Of a stretch of 64,000 nucleotides of DNA, positions 45,118-54,720 are shown piece by piece. Position numbers and translations under genes: made by a program. The stretch is from Lentihominibacter hominis (lineage in GTDB: Bacteria > Bacillota > Clostridia > Peptostreptococcales > Anaerovoracaceae): positions 930,001-994,000 of the forward strand of contig NZ_JACRTA010000001.1 in assembly GCF_014385065.1 (NCBI RefSeq), written 5' to 3'. How positions within the stretch are numbered: position 1 is the stretch's first letter; each line of letters begins with the position of its first letter. The notes under the pieces are model-generated. The model searched no databases and had not been told where the DNA came from. It was given only the letters and a program-made list of their open reading frames with translations.

Positions 45118-45879
45118 TTATAAGAAATATAATTGCCATCGTTCTTGTATGCCTAATTTACTGAAGAGGTTATAGATGTGTCGTCTTAAGGTGTTTTCGG
45201 AAATAAATAACTTTTGTACGATTTGATCATTTGAAAGACCATTAAACAAAAGAACCAGAATTTCATATTCTCTTGGAGTCAGATCATATTTTTGGCGATA
45301 TCCTTCATGGCCTGCGTGATATGGATCTTTTGGCATGCGCGCATTGTAAAGACGTACTGATAGATGATCTTTCAGACAGTCCAGCTGAAAAATCTCTTTA
45401 TCGGTAAAGTTGGGTGCGGGTTTACATCTGAATAAACCTAAAAGGCCGACAAGATCTCCGTTTTTTACCAGTGTTGTCTGTGCTCCGAAATGGAGATTAA
45501 AAGGGACGAAAAGTTCTTTGTAATAATCAGTGGCAGTAAAAATATCTTCTGATATTAAATCTGTAAGGCGATAGGCACTGGATTTTTTAGTATCATAAAG
45601 CCAGTGCATATTATCTATTTCAAATCCTGTCTTCATATGCTTTTGAAGTACATCGTCAACATTAGGATTTTTTAATGTATTTTCATTTATGAGACTCTTG
45701 AATGTATGAACACCGTCGGAATCTGATTCTATCAGATAGAAATTAGCAGTATCGAAGGGAATAAGGTGTTTAAGGAGCTTTAAAAAATCCATACGCATGT
45801 CATCAATATTCTCTACATTATAGATAGTATAAATAATATGATTCATAAGGCTTACATCATTTCCTTCAAATTTATACAT
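45118..45879 (-). CDS. LuxR-type transcriptional regulator with GAF-like sensor region
   Basis: The protein has 253 residues. The C-terminal 60 residues are a LuxR helix-turn-helix: LTPREYEILVLLFNGLSNDQIVQKLFISENTLRRHIYNLFSKLG. The N-terminal 180 resemble a GAF-like sensor (PFDTANFYLIES, KNGDLVGLLGLFR). It is transcribed away from the MFS/amidohydrolase operon across a 218-base gap and probably controls it; the ligand is unknown. Confidence 0.85.
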   Translation of the reverse strand: MYKFEGNDVSLMNHIIYTIYNVENIDDMRMDFLKLLKHLIPFDTANFYLIESDSDGVHTFKSLINENTLKNPNVDDVLQKHMKTGFEIDNMHWLYDTKKSSAYRLTDLISEDIFTATDYYKELFVPFNLHFGAQTTLVKNGDLVGLLGLFRCKPAPNFTDKEIFQLDCLKDHLSVRLYNARMPKDPYHAGHEGYRQKYDLTPREYEILVLLFNGLSNDQIVQKLFISENTLRRHIYNLFSKLGIQERWQLYFL

Positions 45880-46097
45880 ATCATCCTACCTCCGTATCAA
45901 ATAAACAACAGTTATTTTCTATATAATAACATACACATTTTGAGCGAAACAATACTCCGTATGTTGAAAAAAATTACAAAATCAGGAAGATAGGCCCTTT
46001 CTGTGAATAAAAATGAAAATTCGTACTATTTCAATAATGGCGAATCAAACCTAAAATGATATCAATAGATAATCAAGATTTAGGAGGGATTTAAAAA

Positions 46098-47390
46098 ATG
46101 AAAGAAAGCAAAATTTTCGATACCAGCGGAAAAGTTTATTTCGGATGGTGGGCAACATTGGCAGGATTTATACTTATAGTATTTGGTTATTCCTGTATCA
46201 TATCTATTACAGGTGTTTTTTTCCTGCCTGTGACTTCTGACTTGGGATTCAGTATAGGTCAGTTTTCTGTATATGTTACAATTCAGTGTCTTTCAAGTGT
46301 TCTTGCTTTGTTTATATTTCAGAGCAGAATGACTGGTCAGTATATCAGAAAAATCATGATTTTCGGAGCTGTCTGTGGCGCTGTATCTTTTGCAGGGTTT
46401 GCAGCAGCGCAGGAATTGTGGCACTTTTATTTACTGGCTATACCTCAGGGTTTTTGTTTTTCTCTTTTAACAAGTACTCCGTGTACAGTAATAATAAGTA
46501 ACTGGTTTGGTCTTAAACTAAGGGGGATTGCTTTGGGAATCCTGTTTTCTCCTCTCGGTGCAATGGTGATGTCATGGCTGATGAATATAGTGGTACAAAA
46601 TATGGGGTGGAGATGGGGATATCTCATAATAGCGGCTTGTTTGGCAGTCATATGTATCCCATGCGTGTTAGTATTCATGAAGTGGTCCCCTGAGGAAAAG
46701 GGGCTTACACGAAAAGGCGATTTGGAAGAAGTAAAGTCAGAGAATGGTGAAGCGACAGGAGCTACATTTAAAAGGGCGATAAAGAGGCCTTCTACTTGGA
46801 TCGTTCTTTTATCGGCAACAACTATTACCATTGCTTCCGGAACTGTTTTGAGTCATACTATGCCGTTTTTGCAGCTTGGCGGCCTATCAAATTCCACCGC
46901 TTCATCTGTATTTTCTCTCATGTTTGGGGCGCTTGCAATAGGTCAGATAGTTGTTGGAGCGTATGTGGACAGATTTAAACTCATCGGCGGAGCAGTTGTT
47001 GTTTCCATTATTTTTGGGATAGCTTTCATAGCGACTATTGCAATACCAAGCTGTCCATGGCTTGTAACGGTCCTTATCTTAGGATATGGTTTTGGATGCC
47101 CTGCAGTAAATGTTATCTCGCCGCTGATTATGAATCATATGTTCGGTGAAAAAGAGATAGGGAAATTCATAGCATATTTAAATATATTTATAGCTTTGGG
47201 TGTGGCGTTCGGATCTACGATAGTTGGAATGATATATGATTTGACAGGTTCATATACGCCGGCATTTGTGCTGATGGCAAGCTTTTTGTTTATTTCTGCA
47301 ATATTGCGGGGGATATTCTGTTCAAAGAAATTCTACTTTAAAAACAGAATCAGCCGGGAAGAACTGCATGAGAGATCAGATTTAATGTAA
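46098..47390 (+). CDS. MFS transporter (oxalate/formate-antiporter-like)
   Basis: The protein has 430 residues and twelve predicted membrane segments. Its N-terminal layout WWATLAGFILIVFGYSCIISITGVFFLPVTSDLG and central SPEEKGL loop fit the OxlT-like subgroup of the major facilitator family, which carries carboxylates. It is followed after 16 bases by an amidohydrolase, so the transported compound is likely its substrate or product. Ribosome site GGAGGG. Confidence 0.88.
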   Translation: MKESKIFDTSGKVYFGWWATLAGFILIVFGYSCIISITGVFFLPVTSDLGFSIGQFSVYVTIQCLSSVLALFIFQSRMTGQYIRKIMIFGAVCGAVSFAGFAAAQELWHFYLLAIPQGFCFSLLTSTPCTVIISNWFGLKLRGIALGILFSPLGAMVMSWLMNIVVQNMGWRWGYLIIAACLAVICIPCVLVFMKWSPEEKGLTRKGDLEEVKSENGEATGATFKRAIKRPSTWIVLLSATTITIASGTVLSHTMPFLQLGGLSNSTASSVFSLMFGALAIGQIVVGAYVDRFKLIGGAVVVSIIFGIAFIATIAIPSCPWLVTVLILGYGFGCPAVNVISPLIMNHMFGEKEIGKFIAYLNIFIALGVAFGSTIVGMIYDLTGSYTPAFVLMASFLFISAILRGIFCSKKFYFKNRISREELHERSDLM

Positions 47391-47406
47391 GAGAGGAGAG
47401 TTTTAT

Positions 47407-48939
47407 ATGAGATATGACTTAATAATCGAGAATGCCAATATTATTTCTATGGCTCAAAAACAGGAAAACTGCAGCTGGATAGCTGTAAAAGATGGCATGA
47501 TTGCTGAAATGGGCAGCGGAAGGCACGAAGGAAATGCTGACAAAATCATCGATGCCGCCGGGAATACCGTTTTGCCGGGTCTTACTGATTGTCATGTGCA
47601 TGTATTGAATGCCGGCATTAATCTAAATGGTGTTGATCTGCAAGAGTGCAGTACGATAAAGGAAGTTCTTAAAGTCTTGCAAAAGAGGTGTACGCAGGAG
47701 CCGGGAGATGGATGGGTGTATGGTGTGAATTATGTTCCTCAGAATATAAAGGAAGATAGGTATCCCACAAGGTGGGAGCTGGATGAGATCTGCGGCGAAC
47801 ATAAAGTTGTAATATTTGCAGCAACACTTCATGGCTGCGCAGTTAATTCCAAAGGAAAGGATGTAGCGCAAGTTCCGGGACATCTTCCTGGAGTAGAGAG
47901 AGAAGGAAATAAGATCAGTGGAGTTTATTCATCAGATGAATCTTCATTTCTTGCTACGGCCAATATTTTAGGCTCTCTTTCAGATGATGAGCTGTGGAAA
48001 TTCATAGAAGACTGCGCGAATCATGCCGCAAAAAAAGGTGTGACCACAATACATGGTTTGTTTGGTCAGTTTGTAAGAAATGACAGAGACATGGATCTTA
48101 TATTAGATCGCCGGGATTCACTTTGTATTGATATCGTGCCGTTTTATCAGACGTGGGAAGTCCAAAAGGCGGTAGATCTGAATCTGCCGCGAGTGGGCGG
48201 TTGCCTTACATTAGACGGAGCTTTATTTGAATATACTATGGCAAATTTTGAACCTTATGTTACTGCTCCCGAACTGAGGGGGGTTTTGTATCATACAGAT
48301 GATGAGGTATATCAAGTAATATCGAAAGCTCATGAAGCGGGGCTTCAGTGTTCCATGCATGCTGTGGGAACGAGAGCTATAGATCAGCTTATATATACTT
48401 ATCGCCGAGTGATTATGGAGCAGGGCGAAAAAGATCTGAGGCACAGGATAGAACACTTTTGCCTTCCTACAGAGCAACAGATAAAAATGGCCAAAGATCT
48501 GAAGCTGATTCTATCGATGCAGCCGGGATTTACATATTTATGGGATAAAAAAGAAGGCGGAGAGTTTGAGATGATTCTGGGACGTGAGCGGGCTGACGGC
48601 TGGGATCCGTTTAACAGAATAATAGATGAAGGAAATATCGTGTGTGGGGGATCAGACTGCCCTGTGACAGCTATTGAACCGCTGACGGATATTGCATCGT
48701 GTGTTAATGGAAATAATCCGGTAAGAAATATATCCGTTACAGATGCGTTGAAAATGTATACAGTTAATGCAGCCTATGCCATAAATGAGGAAAAAGTAAA
48801 CGGAAGCCTTGAAGTGGGAAAAAAGGCGGATATTACAGTGATAGATAAGAATCCTTATGAACATGCAGATAAAGAGTCTATATATGAGATGAATGTGGTC
48901 TATACGATAAAAGAAGGACAAATAATATTTGAAGGATAG
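47407..48939 (+). CDS. Metal-dependent amidohydrolase (YtcJ-like)
   Basis: The 510-residue amidohydrolase-superfamily enzyme has the metal site GLTDCHVHVLNAG, SMHAVGTRAID, HRIEHFCLP, and the late aspartate in CGGSDCPVTAIEPLTDI. YtcJ-type members hydrolyse N-substituted amides or formamides. The same operon encodes a transporter and faces a LuxR regulator, so this is probably an uptake-and-hydrolysis unit for one amide-containing compound that cannot be named. Confidence 0.88.
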   Translation: MRYDLIIENANIISMAQKQENCSWIAVKDGMIAEMGSGRHEGNADKIIDAAGNTVLPGLTDCHVHVLNAGINLNGVDLQECSTIKEVLKVLQKRCTQEPGDGWVYGVNYVPQNIKEDRYPTRWELDEICGEHKVVIFAATLHGCAVNSKGKDVAQVPGHLPGVEREGNKISGVYSSDESSFLATANILGSLSDDELWKFIEDCANHAAKKGVTTIHGLFGQFVRNDRDMDLILDRRDSLCIDIVPFYQTWEVQKAVDLNLPRVGGCLTLDGALFEYTMANFEPYVTAPELRGVLYHTDDEVYQVISKAHEAGLQCSMHAVGTRAIDQLIYTYRRVIMEQGEKDLRHRIEHFCLPTEQQIKMAKDLKLILSMQPGFTYLWDKKEGGEFEMILGRERADGWDPFNRIIDEGNIVCGGSDCPVTAIEPLTDIASCVNGNNPVRNISVTDALKMYTVNAAYAINEEKVNGSLEVGKKADITVIDKNPYEHADKESIYEMNVVYTIKEGQIIFEG

Positions 48940-48964
48940 TGATATTTAAATATTGCAGGGGGGC

Positions 48965-49786
48965 TCATTGACAGCTCCCCTTAACATTTATCGTAATTTT
49001 TGTAACATATTCTTCTTCATTTGCTGAAGCAGTCTCCGCTATGAGATATTCTTCATAAGCATCTCCTACAGGTATATAACCAAGCTCATTTATTTGCCGA
49101 AACATATTACTGTAGGCGTGTTTCATGTGACTGTATAATCCTTTGTGGTAGTATACGGCATATGTACCGCCTTTTCGCAGTCTTCCGGTATGACAAGTGC
49201 CTTCGGTAAAAAGCCTGTTGATGTGGTTGTAGACTTTATTCTTCAGATCATTTTCTGAAAGAACTGAGCCTACGTTGGAACTTCCCGGGATATTGGAGCT
49301 CATAATAAAATCATTATGTATATCAGCCCACTGTTCTTCTGATGTTTCAGGATCAGTAACTGTCTGCTTGCTGTAAAGGAGATAAGTATCAGACAGTGAG
49401 ACTATGAGGACTTTTCCGTACTCTGCATTTAAGCCTTCGTTTACGGAGTCTGTTAATTGTTTAAGAAGCAATTGTATTTGGGTAAGTTTTGAGATTTCTT
49501 CATCTATTTTAGTAAGCTGTGAAGTTGTCAAATCGGACAGTTTTTTTGCAGAAGGATTTTGAAAGTAAGGTAAAAGTTTATTAATCGGGACATTAAGCTC
49601 TCGCATGGATAAAAGTGTGCGGAAAGGGGCAATCTGGGAAGCAGTGTAATATCGATATCCATTGCTGCGGATTCCTGCAGGCCGGAAGAGATTGATTTTA
49701 TCGTAATAGAGGAGTGTGTCTTTCTTGATTCCAAAATATGCAGCGAATTCACCGGTTGAATAAATGATTTTATCATTAAATTTCAT
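48965..49786 (-). CDS. MerR-family regulator with GyrI-like effector domain
   Basis: The protein has 273 residues. The N-terminus YSTGEFAAYFGIKKDTLLYYDKINLFRPAGIRSNGYRYYTASQI is a MerR winged helix; a dimerising coiled coil follows (about 80-120), then a BmrR/GyrI-type ligand-binding domain (about 125-270) of the kind that binds hydrophobic drugs or metabolites. It is transcribed divergently from the agmatinase-like gene, with a MerR operator at that promoter. Confidence 0.9.
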   Translation of the reverse strand: MKFNDKIIYSTGEFAAYFGIKKDTLLYYDKINLFRPAGIRSNGYRYYTASQIAPFRTLLSMRELNVPINKLLPYFQNPSAKKLSDLTTSQLTKIDEEISKLTQIQLLLKQLTDSVNEGLNAEYGKVLIVSLSDTYLLYSKQTVTDPETSEEQWADIHNDFIMSSNIPGSSNVGSVLSENDLKNKVYNHINRLFTEGTCHTGRLRKGGTYAVYYHKGLYSHMKHAYSNMFRQINELGYIPVGDAYEEYLIAETASANEEEYVTKITINVKGSCQ

Positions 49787-49797
49787 ATAAGATCTCC

Positions 49798-49828
49798 TTG
49801 ACTATAGAGTTACTCCATAGTATATGCT
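49798..49828 (+). promoter_or_regulatory. MerR-type promoter/operator for the agmatinase-like gene
   Basis: TTGACT and TATGCT are 19 bases apart, the suboptimal spacing typical of MerR-activated promoters, and the spacer is filled by the dyad ACTATAGAGT-T-ACTCCATAGT (49801-49821). The MerR protein encoded divergently should twist this DNA to activate transcription when its ligand binds. Confidence 0.85.
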
Positions 49829-49864
49829 GTGGTTAAAGTAAAATCAACAGTGGAGGTTTATATT

Positions 49865-50776
49865 ATGCTTAAATATTCGAAATTAATGAATGATTCGTGG
49901 CTGAGATGGAGTGCGGATTCTGTTGAAAAAGCAAAACTGTGTATTATGGGAGTTCCTTTTGATAATGCGGTAAGCTTGGGAAGAGGTGCGGCCAAGGGGC
50001 CTGAAACAATTCGAAATCTCTCTTCGGAGATGTCGGATGTAACAGAAGATGATGTGATAATAAAGGATGGGATTCTGTTTGATATCGGGGATATCCCTCA
50101 GGACCTTGATTGGAAGAATTATTATGAAACGGTAGAGGAAGAAGCGTATGAGCTTATGGCATCAGATAAGATGTGTCTTTTTTTGGGTGGAGATCATTCG
50201 GTCACTATTCCTCTGCATAAGGCGTTTTCAAAGTATCATAAAGGCAAAAAAGAGGGTGCGAGGATAGGCGTCATTCACTTTGATGCTCACTATGATCTGT
50301 GTGATGAATATGATGGCCATAAATGGTCGCATGCCTGTACCGAAGCACGCGCCTTAGATGAAATGATTACGGGGGAAGACCTGTTTTTTGTCGGTATTCG
50401 AGTTGCAGAGAAGGCAGAACTTGAAGTACTTGATAAGAATCCGGACATCACAGTGGTAAAGGCTAAAGAGGTTCATAAGATAGGACCGGAGGCTGTATAT
50501 GAGAAACTAAAAAACAAATTCAGTGATTATGATGCTTTGTATTTTACTATTGATATTGATGTTCTGGATCCTGCTTTTGCGCCCGGAACCGGGACGCCGC
50601 AATCAGGTGGTCTGACAAGCATTCAGCTTACAGAGTTGTTTAAAATGATTATCGAGGGACTTCCTGTAAGAGCTGTGGATATAGTAGAGGTAGCTCCTGA
50701 ACTTGACGTAAACAATATAACTTCATGGGCAGCACTTCGTTTGATTCATGAGCTTTTTGCATATTTCAGCAGATAG
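49865..50776 (+). CDS. Agmatinase/arginase-family ureohydrolase
   Basis: The protein has 303 residues with all manganese-binding motifs: GGDHSVTIP, HFDAHYDL and FTIDIDVLDPAFAPGTGTP. Agmatinase makes putrescine and urea from agmatine; arginase and guanidinobutyrase relatives share these motifs, so the substrate is not certain. An Orn/Lys/Arg decarboxylase at 58463 could supply agmatine. The ATG follows GGAGG. Control by a MerR protein with a drug-like ligand domain is unusual for this enzyme. Confidence 0.85.
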   Translation: MLKYSKLMNDSWLRWSADSVEKAKLCIMGVPFDNAVSLGRGAAKGPETIRNLSSEMSDVTEDDVIIKDGILFDIGDIPQDLDWKNYYETVEEEAYELMASDKMCLFLGGDHSVTIPLHKAFSKYHKGKKEGARIGVIHFDAHYDLCDEYDGHKWSHACTEARALDEMITGEDLFFVGIRVAEKAELEVLDKNPDITVVKAKEVHKIGPEAVYEKLKNKFSDYDALYFTIDIDVLDPAFAPGTGTPQSGGLTSIQLTELFKMIIEGLPVRAVDIVEVAPELDVNNITSWAALRLIHELFAYFSR

Positions 50777-50826
50777 GCAGCAAATTTGTTATATTTTGCC
50801 TTTTTGTATACAGATATAAAAAAGAA

Positions 50827-50858
50827 GCTGCATATCAACTTGATATGCAGCCTTTTTT
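50827..50858. terminator. Bidirectional terminator between agmatinase-like gene and csp
   Basis: GCTGCATATCAA and TTGATATGCAGC (12 perfect pairs, one-base loop) with T runs on both strands; it overlaps the end region of the cold-shock gene transcript. Confidence 0.92.
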
Positions 50859-50864
50859 TGGAAT

Positions 50865-51077
50865 CTATGCAGCGCGAACGTTAACTGCTTTCATCTTGCT
50901 TCTGTCTTTTGGATCAGGTTCTGTGTCGAATGTCACTTTCTGTCCTTCGTCAAGACTTTTGAAATCATCAGAGATGATAGCAGAAAAATGTACGAAAACA
51001 TCTTTTCCTGTTTCGGAATCTGTAATAAATCCATATCCCTTTTGAGCATTAAACCATTTCACTATACCGTTATTCAT
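50865..51077 (-). CDS. Cold-shock protein (CspA/CspB family)
   Basis: This 70-residue single cold-shock domain has the RNA-binding motifs [16 protein letters not shown] (RNP1) and DVFVHFSAI (RNP2). It is an RNA chaperone. The ATG is chosen after GGAGGTACTGATT. The preceding leader contains a terminator-like hairpin, suggesting post-initiation control, as is common for csp genes. Confidence 0.96.
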   Translation of the reverse strand: MNNGIVKWFNAQKGYGFITDSETGKDVFVHFSAIISDDFKSLDEGQKVTFDTEPDPKDRSKMKAVNVRAA

Positions 51078-51111
51078 AATCAGTACCTCCATAATCTTTG
51101 GGTGTAAAAAT

Positions 51112-51165
51112 AAAAAAGCTTTTCCAGCAATGAATTAAAAGAAATCATTGTCTGTGAAAAGCCTT
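51112..51165 (-). terminator. Attenuator-like hairpin in the csp leader
   Basis: On the minus strand AAGGCTTTTC..ACAATGA pairs with TCATTG..GAAAAGCTT, immediately followed by TTTTTT, about 35 bases before the csp start. There is no upstream gene on this strand to terminate, so it probably regulates csp itself. Confidence 0.65.
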
Positions 51166-51314
51166 GAAATCAAATCAATTACTTTTATTAGTTTAGCATA
51201 TATGGAAAGATTAATCAATTACTTTTTTGAAAAGTAATAAATTTCTTAATTCAAAAATTGCAGACTTAACAAAAAATTTACATTAATATGCACGTTTAAA
51301 TAGAGCTTTTCTTT

Positions 51315-51342
51315 TTGAACTGTGAATAAATTGTGGTATACT
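51315..51342 (+). promoter_or_regulatory. Promoter of the pyrophosphatase gene
   Basis: TTGAAC and TATACT (with TGG before it) are 16 bases apart, 31 bases upstream of the start codon. The remaining gap from 51166 to 51314 is AT-rich csp upstream sequence with no gene. Confidence 0.7.
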
Positions 51343-51372
51343 ATCTCCATGACTAATAGCTAGGAGAATATC

Positions 51373-53031
51373 ATGAATAATGAAGAAAATAACACGAAAG
51401 AGAAGGTTTATGTCATAGGACACAAGAACCCGGATACTGACTCTATCTGCTCGGCTATCGCATACACGGCGCTAAAGAATCAAGTGGGCTGTGCGGATTA
51501 TATAGCATGCAGAGCCGGGATCGTCAATGAAGAAACAAAGTTTGTACTTGATTATTTCGGTGTTAAGGCGCCGCAGTATATAGGTACGGTTCAGCCCGAA
51601 ATAAGCGATATAGATTTGAATCTAATAAGAGGTATCGAGAGTGGAGATTCTATTAAACGTGCGTGGGATCTGATGGATGAGCAGGGGGCGCGGTCGGTGC
51701 CGGTTCTTTCTGAAGGAAAAGTGGAGGGAATAGTTTCCATAACAGATATAGCTCAGTCATATATGGATGAAAGTGACAGTCACGTACTGGCCAATGCTAA
51801 AACGAAATTTTCCAGTATTGCAGAGACTCTCGGAGGGCATATTATCTGCGGGGATCATAACGAGTGCTTTGAGTCAGGCAAGGTGACTATTGCTGCATCC
51901 AGTCCTGATGTGATGGAAGGATTTATAGAAGAATCGGACCTTGTCATTACCGGAAATCGATTTGAAACACATTTTACTGCGATAGAACTCGGGGCTAAGT
52001 GTCTGGTTATGTGTCAGGGATCTATTCCGACGAAAGCTATAAAAAAGCTTGCAACTGAAAGAGACTGTATAATTATCAGTACACCTCATGATACTTTTAC
52101 AACAGCAAGGCTGATAAATCAGAGTATTCCTGTCAGCTTTTTTATGACTCATGAAAATCTGCTGACGTTTCAGCTTACTGATTCTCTTGAGTCTGTCGAG
52201 GAAATGATGAGAATCAATAGATTTCATAATTTTCCTGTGATAGATAAAGACGGAATGTATCTGGGACTGATCTCCCGAAGAAGGCTTCTCAATATCAACA
52301 GAAAAAAAGTTATTCTGGTGGATCATAATGAGATAACTCAGGCTGTCGATGGTATTGAGCAGGCGGAGGTTCTTGAGATCATAGATCATCACAGGCTTGG
52401 AGGCTTTGAGACACTGGGTCCTGTATATTTCAGAAATCAGCCTGTGGGCTGTACGGCTACCATTATTACGCAGATGTATAAAGAGATGGGAATTATTCCG
52501 GATAAAAAGATCGCAGGCCTTTTAACTGCTGCAATAATTTCGGATACACTTATGTTCAGATCGCCTACATGTACGGAAGCGGACAGAATAACGTGTACGA
52601 AGCTCGCTGAGATTGCAGGTGTTGAGCCAAGGGAACTGGCTCATAAGATGTTTGAAGCAGCAAGCAGCCTTCAGAGCAAGACGCCTGAAGAAATATGTTA
52701 TCAGGACTTCAAGATCTTTTCTAATGAAGGTTATTCATTTGGTGTCAGTCAGATAACATCTATGGATCAGGAGGAACTTGATAAGATAAAGGAAAAAGTT
52801 GAGCCATCCTTAAAAGTTGTTATGGAAAACCAGGATCTTGATATGATGTTTCTTATGATGACTAATATCATAGAGACAAGTTCAGAACTTCTGTGTTACG
52901 GATCTATGGCCGGGAAGACAGCGAGAGAAGCTTTCGGTATACCGAAAGATGAGGAAAAAATAATACTTAAAGGGATAGTTTCAAGAAAGAAACAGTTCCT
53001 GCCTACATTTGTCGAGGCACTGCATAATTAG
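51373..53031 (+). CDS. ppaC: Manganese-dependent inorganic pyrophosphatase with CBS-DRTGG-CBS regulatory insert
   Basis: This family II pyrophosphatase (552 residues, the long regulated form) has DHH-type metal motifs GHKNPDTDSICSAIAY and IDHHRLGG, and the DHHA2 C-terminus ending IVSRKKQFLP. Between them lie two CBS domains and a DRTGG domain (about 70-300), which in studied enzymes bind AMP/ADP as inhibitors and diadenosine polyphosphates as activators. It removes pyrophosphate to drive biosynthesis. A strong promoter and terminator make it a single-gene unit. Confidence 0.95.
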   Translation: MNNEENNTKEKVYVIGHKNPDTDSICSAIAYTALKNQVGCADYIACRAGIVNEETKFVLDYFGVKAPQYIGTVQPEISDIDLNLIRGIESGDSIKRAWDLMDEQGARSVPVLSEGKVEGIVSITDIAQSYMDESDSHVLANAKTKFSSIAETLGGHIICGDHNECFESGKVTIAASSPDVMEGFIEESDLVITGNRFETHFTAIELGAKCLVMCQGSIPTKAIKKLATERDCIIISTPHDTFTTARLINQSIPVSFFMTHENLLTFQLTDSLESVEEMMRINRFHNFPVIDKDGMYLGLISRRRLLNINRKKVILVDHNEITQAVDGIEQAEVLEIIDHHRLGGFETLGPVYFRNQPVGCTATIITQMYKEMGIIPDKKIAGLLTAAIISDTLMFRSPTCTEADRITCTKLAEIAGVEPRELAHKMFEAASSLQSKTPEEICYQDFKIFSNEGYSFGVSQITSMDQEELDKIKEKVEPSLKVVMENQDLDMMFLMMTNIIETSSELLCYGSMAGKTAREAFGIPKDEEKIILKGIVSRKKQFLPTFVEALHN

Positions 53032-53043
53032 CAAATAAATATG

Positions 53044-53095
53044 AAAGGAGTTTAATTCCCGGGCAATGTCAGCGAGGATTAAACTCCTTTTTATA
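53044..53095 (+). terminator. Terminator of the pyrophosphatase gene
   Basis: AAAGGAGTTTAAT and ATTAAACTCCTTT (13 perfect pairs, 21-base loop) followed by TT-rich sequence. Confidence 0.85.
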
Positions 53096-53152
53096 TTTAT
53101 GATATTAACATATAACAAAATCTGTTTTTGAAAAAGTAACGGTGAAAACGAA

Positions 53153-54508
53153 TTATTTTCTGTTGCTGTTTCTCCAGATTCCCATTTTTTCAGCATCTTT
53201 TATCAGCTCATCTCTAAAGTCAGGATGAGCAATGGAGATGAGCGCTTCTGCTCTTTCCCATGTAGTAAGTCCTTTGAGGTTGACTTTTCCGTATTCTGTG
53301 ACAACATAATGAGTATTAGTTCGCGTATCTGTCACGATGGAGCCGTCTGCCAGTGTAGGTCTGATTCTCGAATGCATTTTGCCTGCTTTGTCTGTAAATG
53401 TGGAAGAGCAGCAGATGAAGCTTTTTCCGCCTTTAGATAAATAAGCTCCCAGAACGAAATCAAGCTGTCCGCCTGCTCCGCTTATGTGCTTTATTCCTGC
53501 CGATTCGGCATTTACTTGGCCGAATAGGTCTATATCAACAGCATTGTTGATGGAGATAAAGTTATCTATGGAACTGACTACTCTTATGTCATTTGTATAA
53601 TCTACCGGAGCGCTGAGGCACTCAGGATTGTTATGGATGTAATCGTAAAGTTTCTTTGTCCCGGCTCCAAAAGCATATGCCTGTCTGCCTGTATCAATGG
53701 TTTTCTTGGAACCGTTTATTTTGCCTTCCATAGCGATATCAACGAAAGCATCTACATACATTTCTGTATGGACGCCCAGATCTTTGAGATCTGATTTGGC
53801 AATCAGTGATCCTACAGCATTAGGCATTCCGCCGATGCCAAGCTGCAGGCATGCACCGTTAGGAATCTCTTCAACGATATATTCAGCAACTTTTTCATCG
53901 ATTTCGCCGCTTTTGGCTGCGCCAAGCTCTTCCATAGGAGTATTACTGCTTTCAACGATATGGTCAATTTTTGAGATATGTATTTTTTCTCCGCCCGGAT
54001 TTCCTCCGAGAGCCAAAGGCAGATTTTCATTTACTTCTACTACGATACATTTTGCCCTGCTGCACATATCAGCCATATGTGATGCACTCGGACCAAAGTT
54101 GAAATAGCCTTCTTCGTCCATAGGAGTGACCCTTATCATAGCTACATCCACAGGATCAGGCAGGTCTCTGTAATATCTGGGCAGCTCGGAATATCTGATA
54201 GGAGCGTAGTAAGCTATACCTTGGGCGATGGCTTTTCTTTCGATTCCTGTCATGTGCCAGCTATTCCAGCAGAGATGCTTGGGTGCATTTTCTATTTTGA
54301 AGATCTCAGGAACTCTCAGCGCTATACCGCCACGGAATTTTAGATCATATAGATCGTCTTCCTTTATTCTTTTTGCCATTTCTCTGTCCAGATCAAAAGG
54401 AATACCGGTACCCCATCCGAAATCTATCCAGTCTCCGGATTTGACCAGTTTTACCGCATTTTCTGCAGTTATCAGCTTGCTTTCATATTCTTTTCTAAAA
54501 TCTTGCAT
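53153..54508 (-). CDS. Acetyl-CoA hydrolase/transferase-family CoA-transferase (butyryl-CoA:acetate type)
   Basis: The 451-residue protein carries GLGI-type CoA site [17 protein letters not shown] and the catalytic glutamate in [14 protein letters not shown], plus the C-terminal [23 protein letters not shown]. It transfers CoA between acyl donors and acetate; in gut Clostridia such proteins often complete butyrate formation, while close relatives use 4-hydroxybutyrate. The exact substrate is not resolvable by eye. It stands alone on the minus strand. Confidence 0.85.
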   Translation of the reverse strand: MQDFRKEYESKLITAENAVKLVKSGDWIDFGWGTGIPFDLDREMAKRIKEDDLYDLKFRGGIALRVPEIFKIENAPKHLCWNSWHMTGIERKAIAQGIAYYAPIRYSELPRYYRDLPDPVDVAMIRVTPMDEEGYFNFGPSASHMADMCSRAKCIVVEVNENLPLALGGNPGGEKIHISKIDHIVESSNTPMEELGAAKSGEIDEKVAEYIVEEIPNGACLQLGIGGMPNAVGSLIAKSDLKDLGVHTEMYVDAFVDIAMEGKINGSKKTIDTGRQAYAFGAGTKKLYDYIHNNPECLSAPVDYTNDIRVVSSIDNFISINNAVDIDLFGQVNAESAGIKHISGAGGQLDFVLGAYLSKGGKSFICCSSTFTDKAGKMHSRIRPTLADGSIVTDTRTNTHYVVTEYGKVNLKGLTTWERAEALISIAHPDFRDELIKDAEKMGIWRNSNRK

Positions 54509-54720
54509 ATTATTTCCTCACTTTTTAAATTTGCGTTTTATGTATCAAATTATACTATAGATAGTCAAAAGTATAAAGCCTTTGATTAAAAAAAGCAACT
54601 GTTGAAAGGAAGAAAGAGGCTTTGATTTTTGAATTTTTAATATACGGAATCTGTGAATTATACTGTCTGATGTCGTTGCCTTAAGCAGCAAGGGAATAAG
54701 AAAAAATGAAGTATAAGCAA

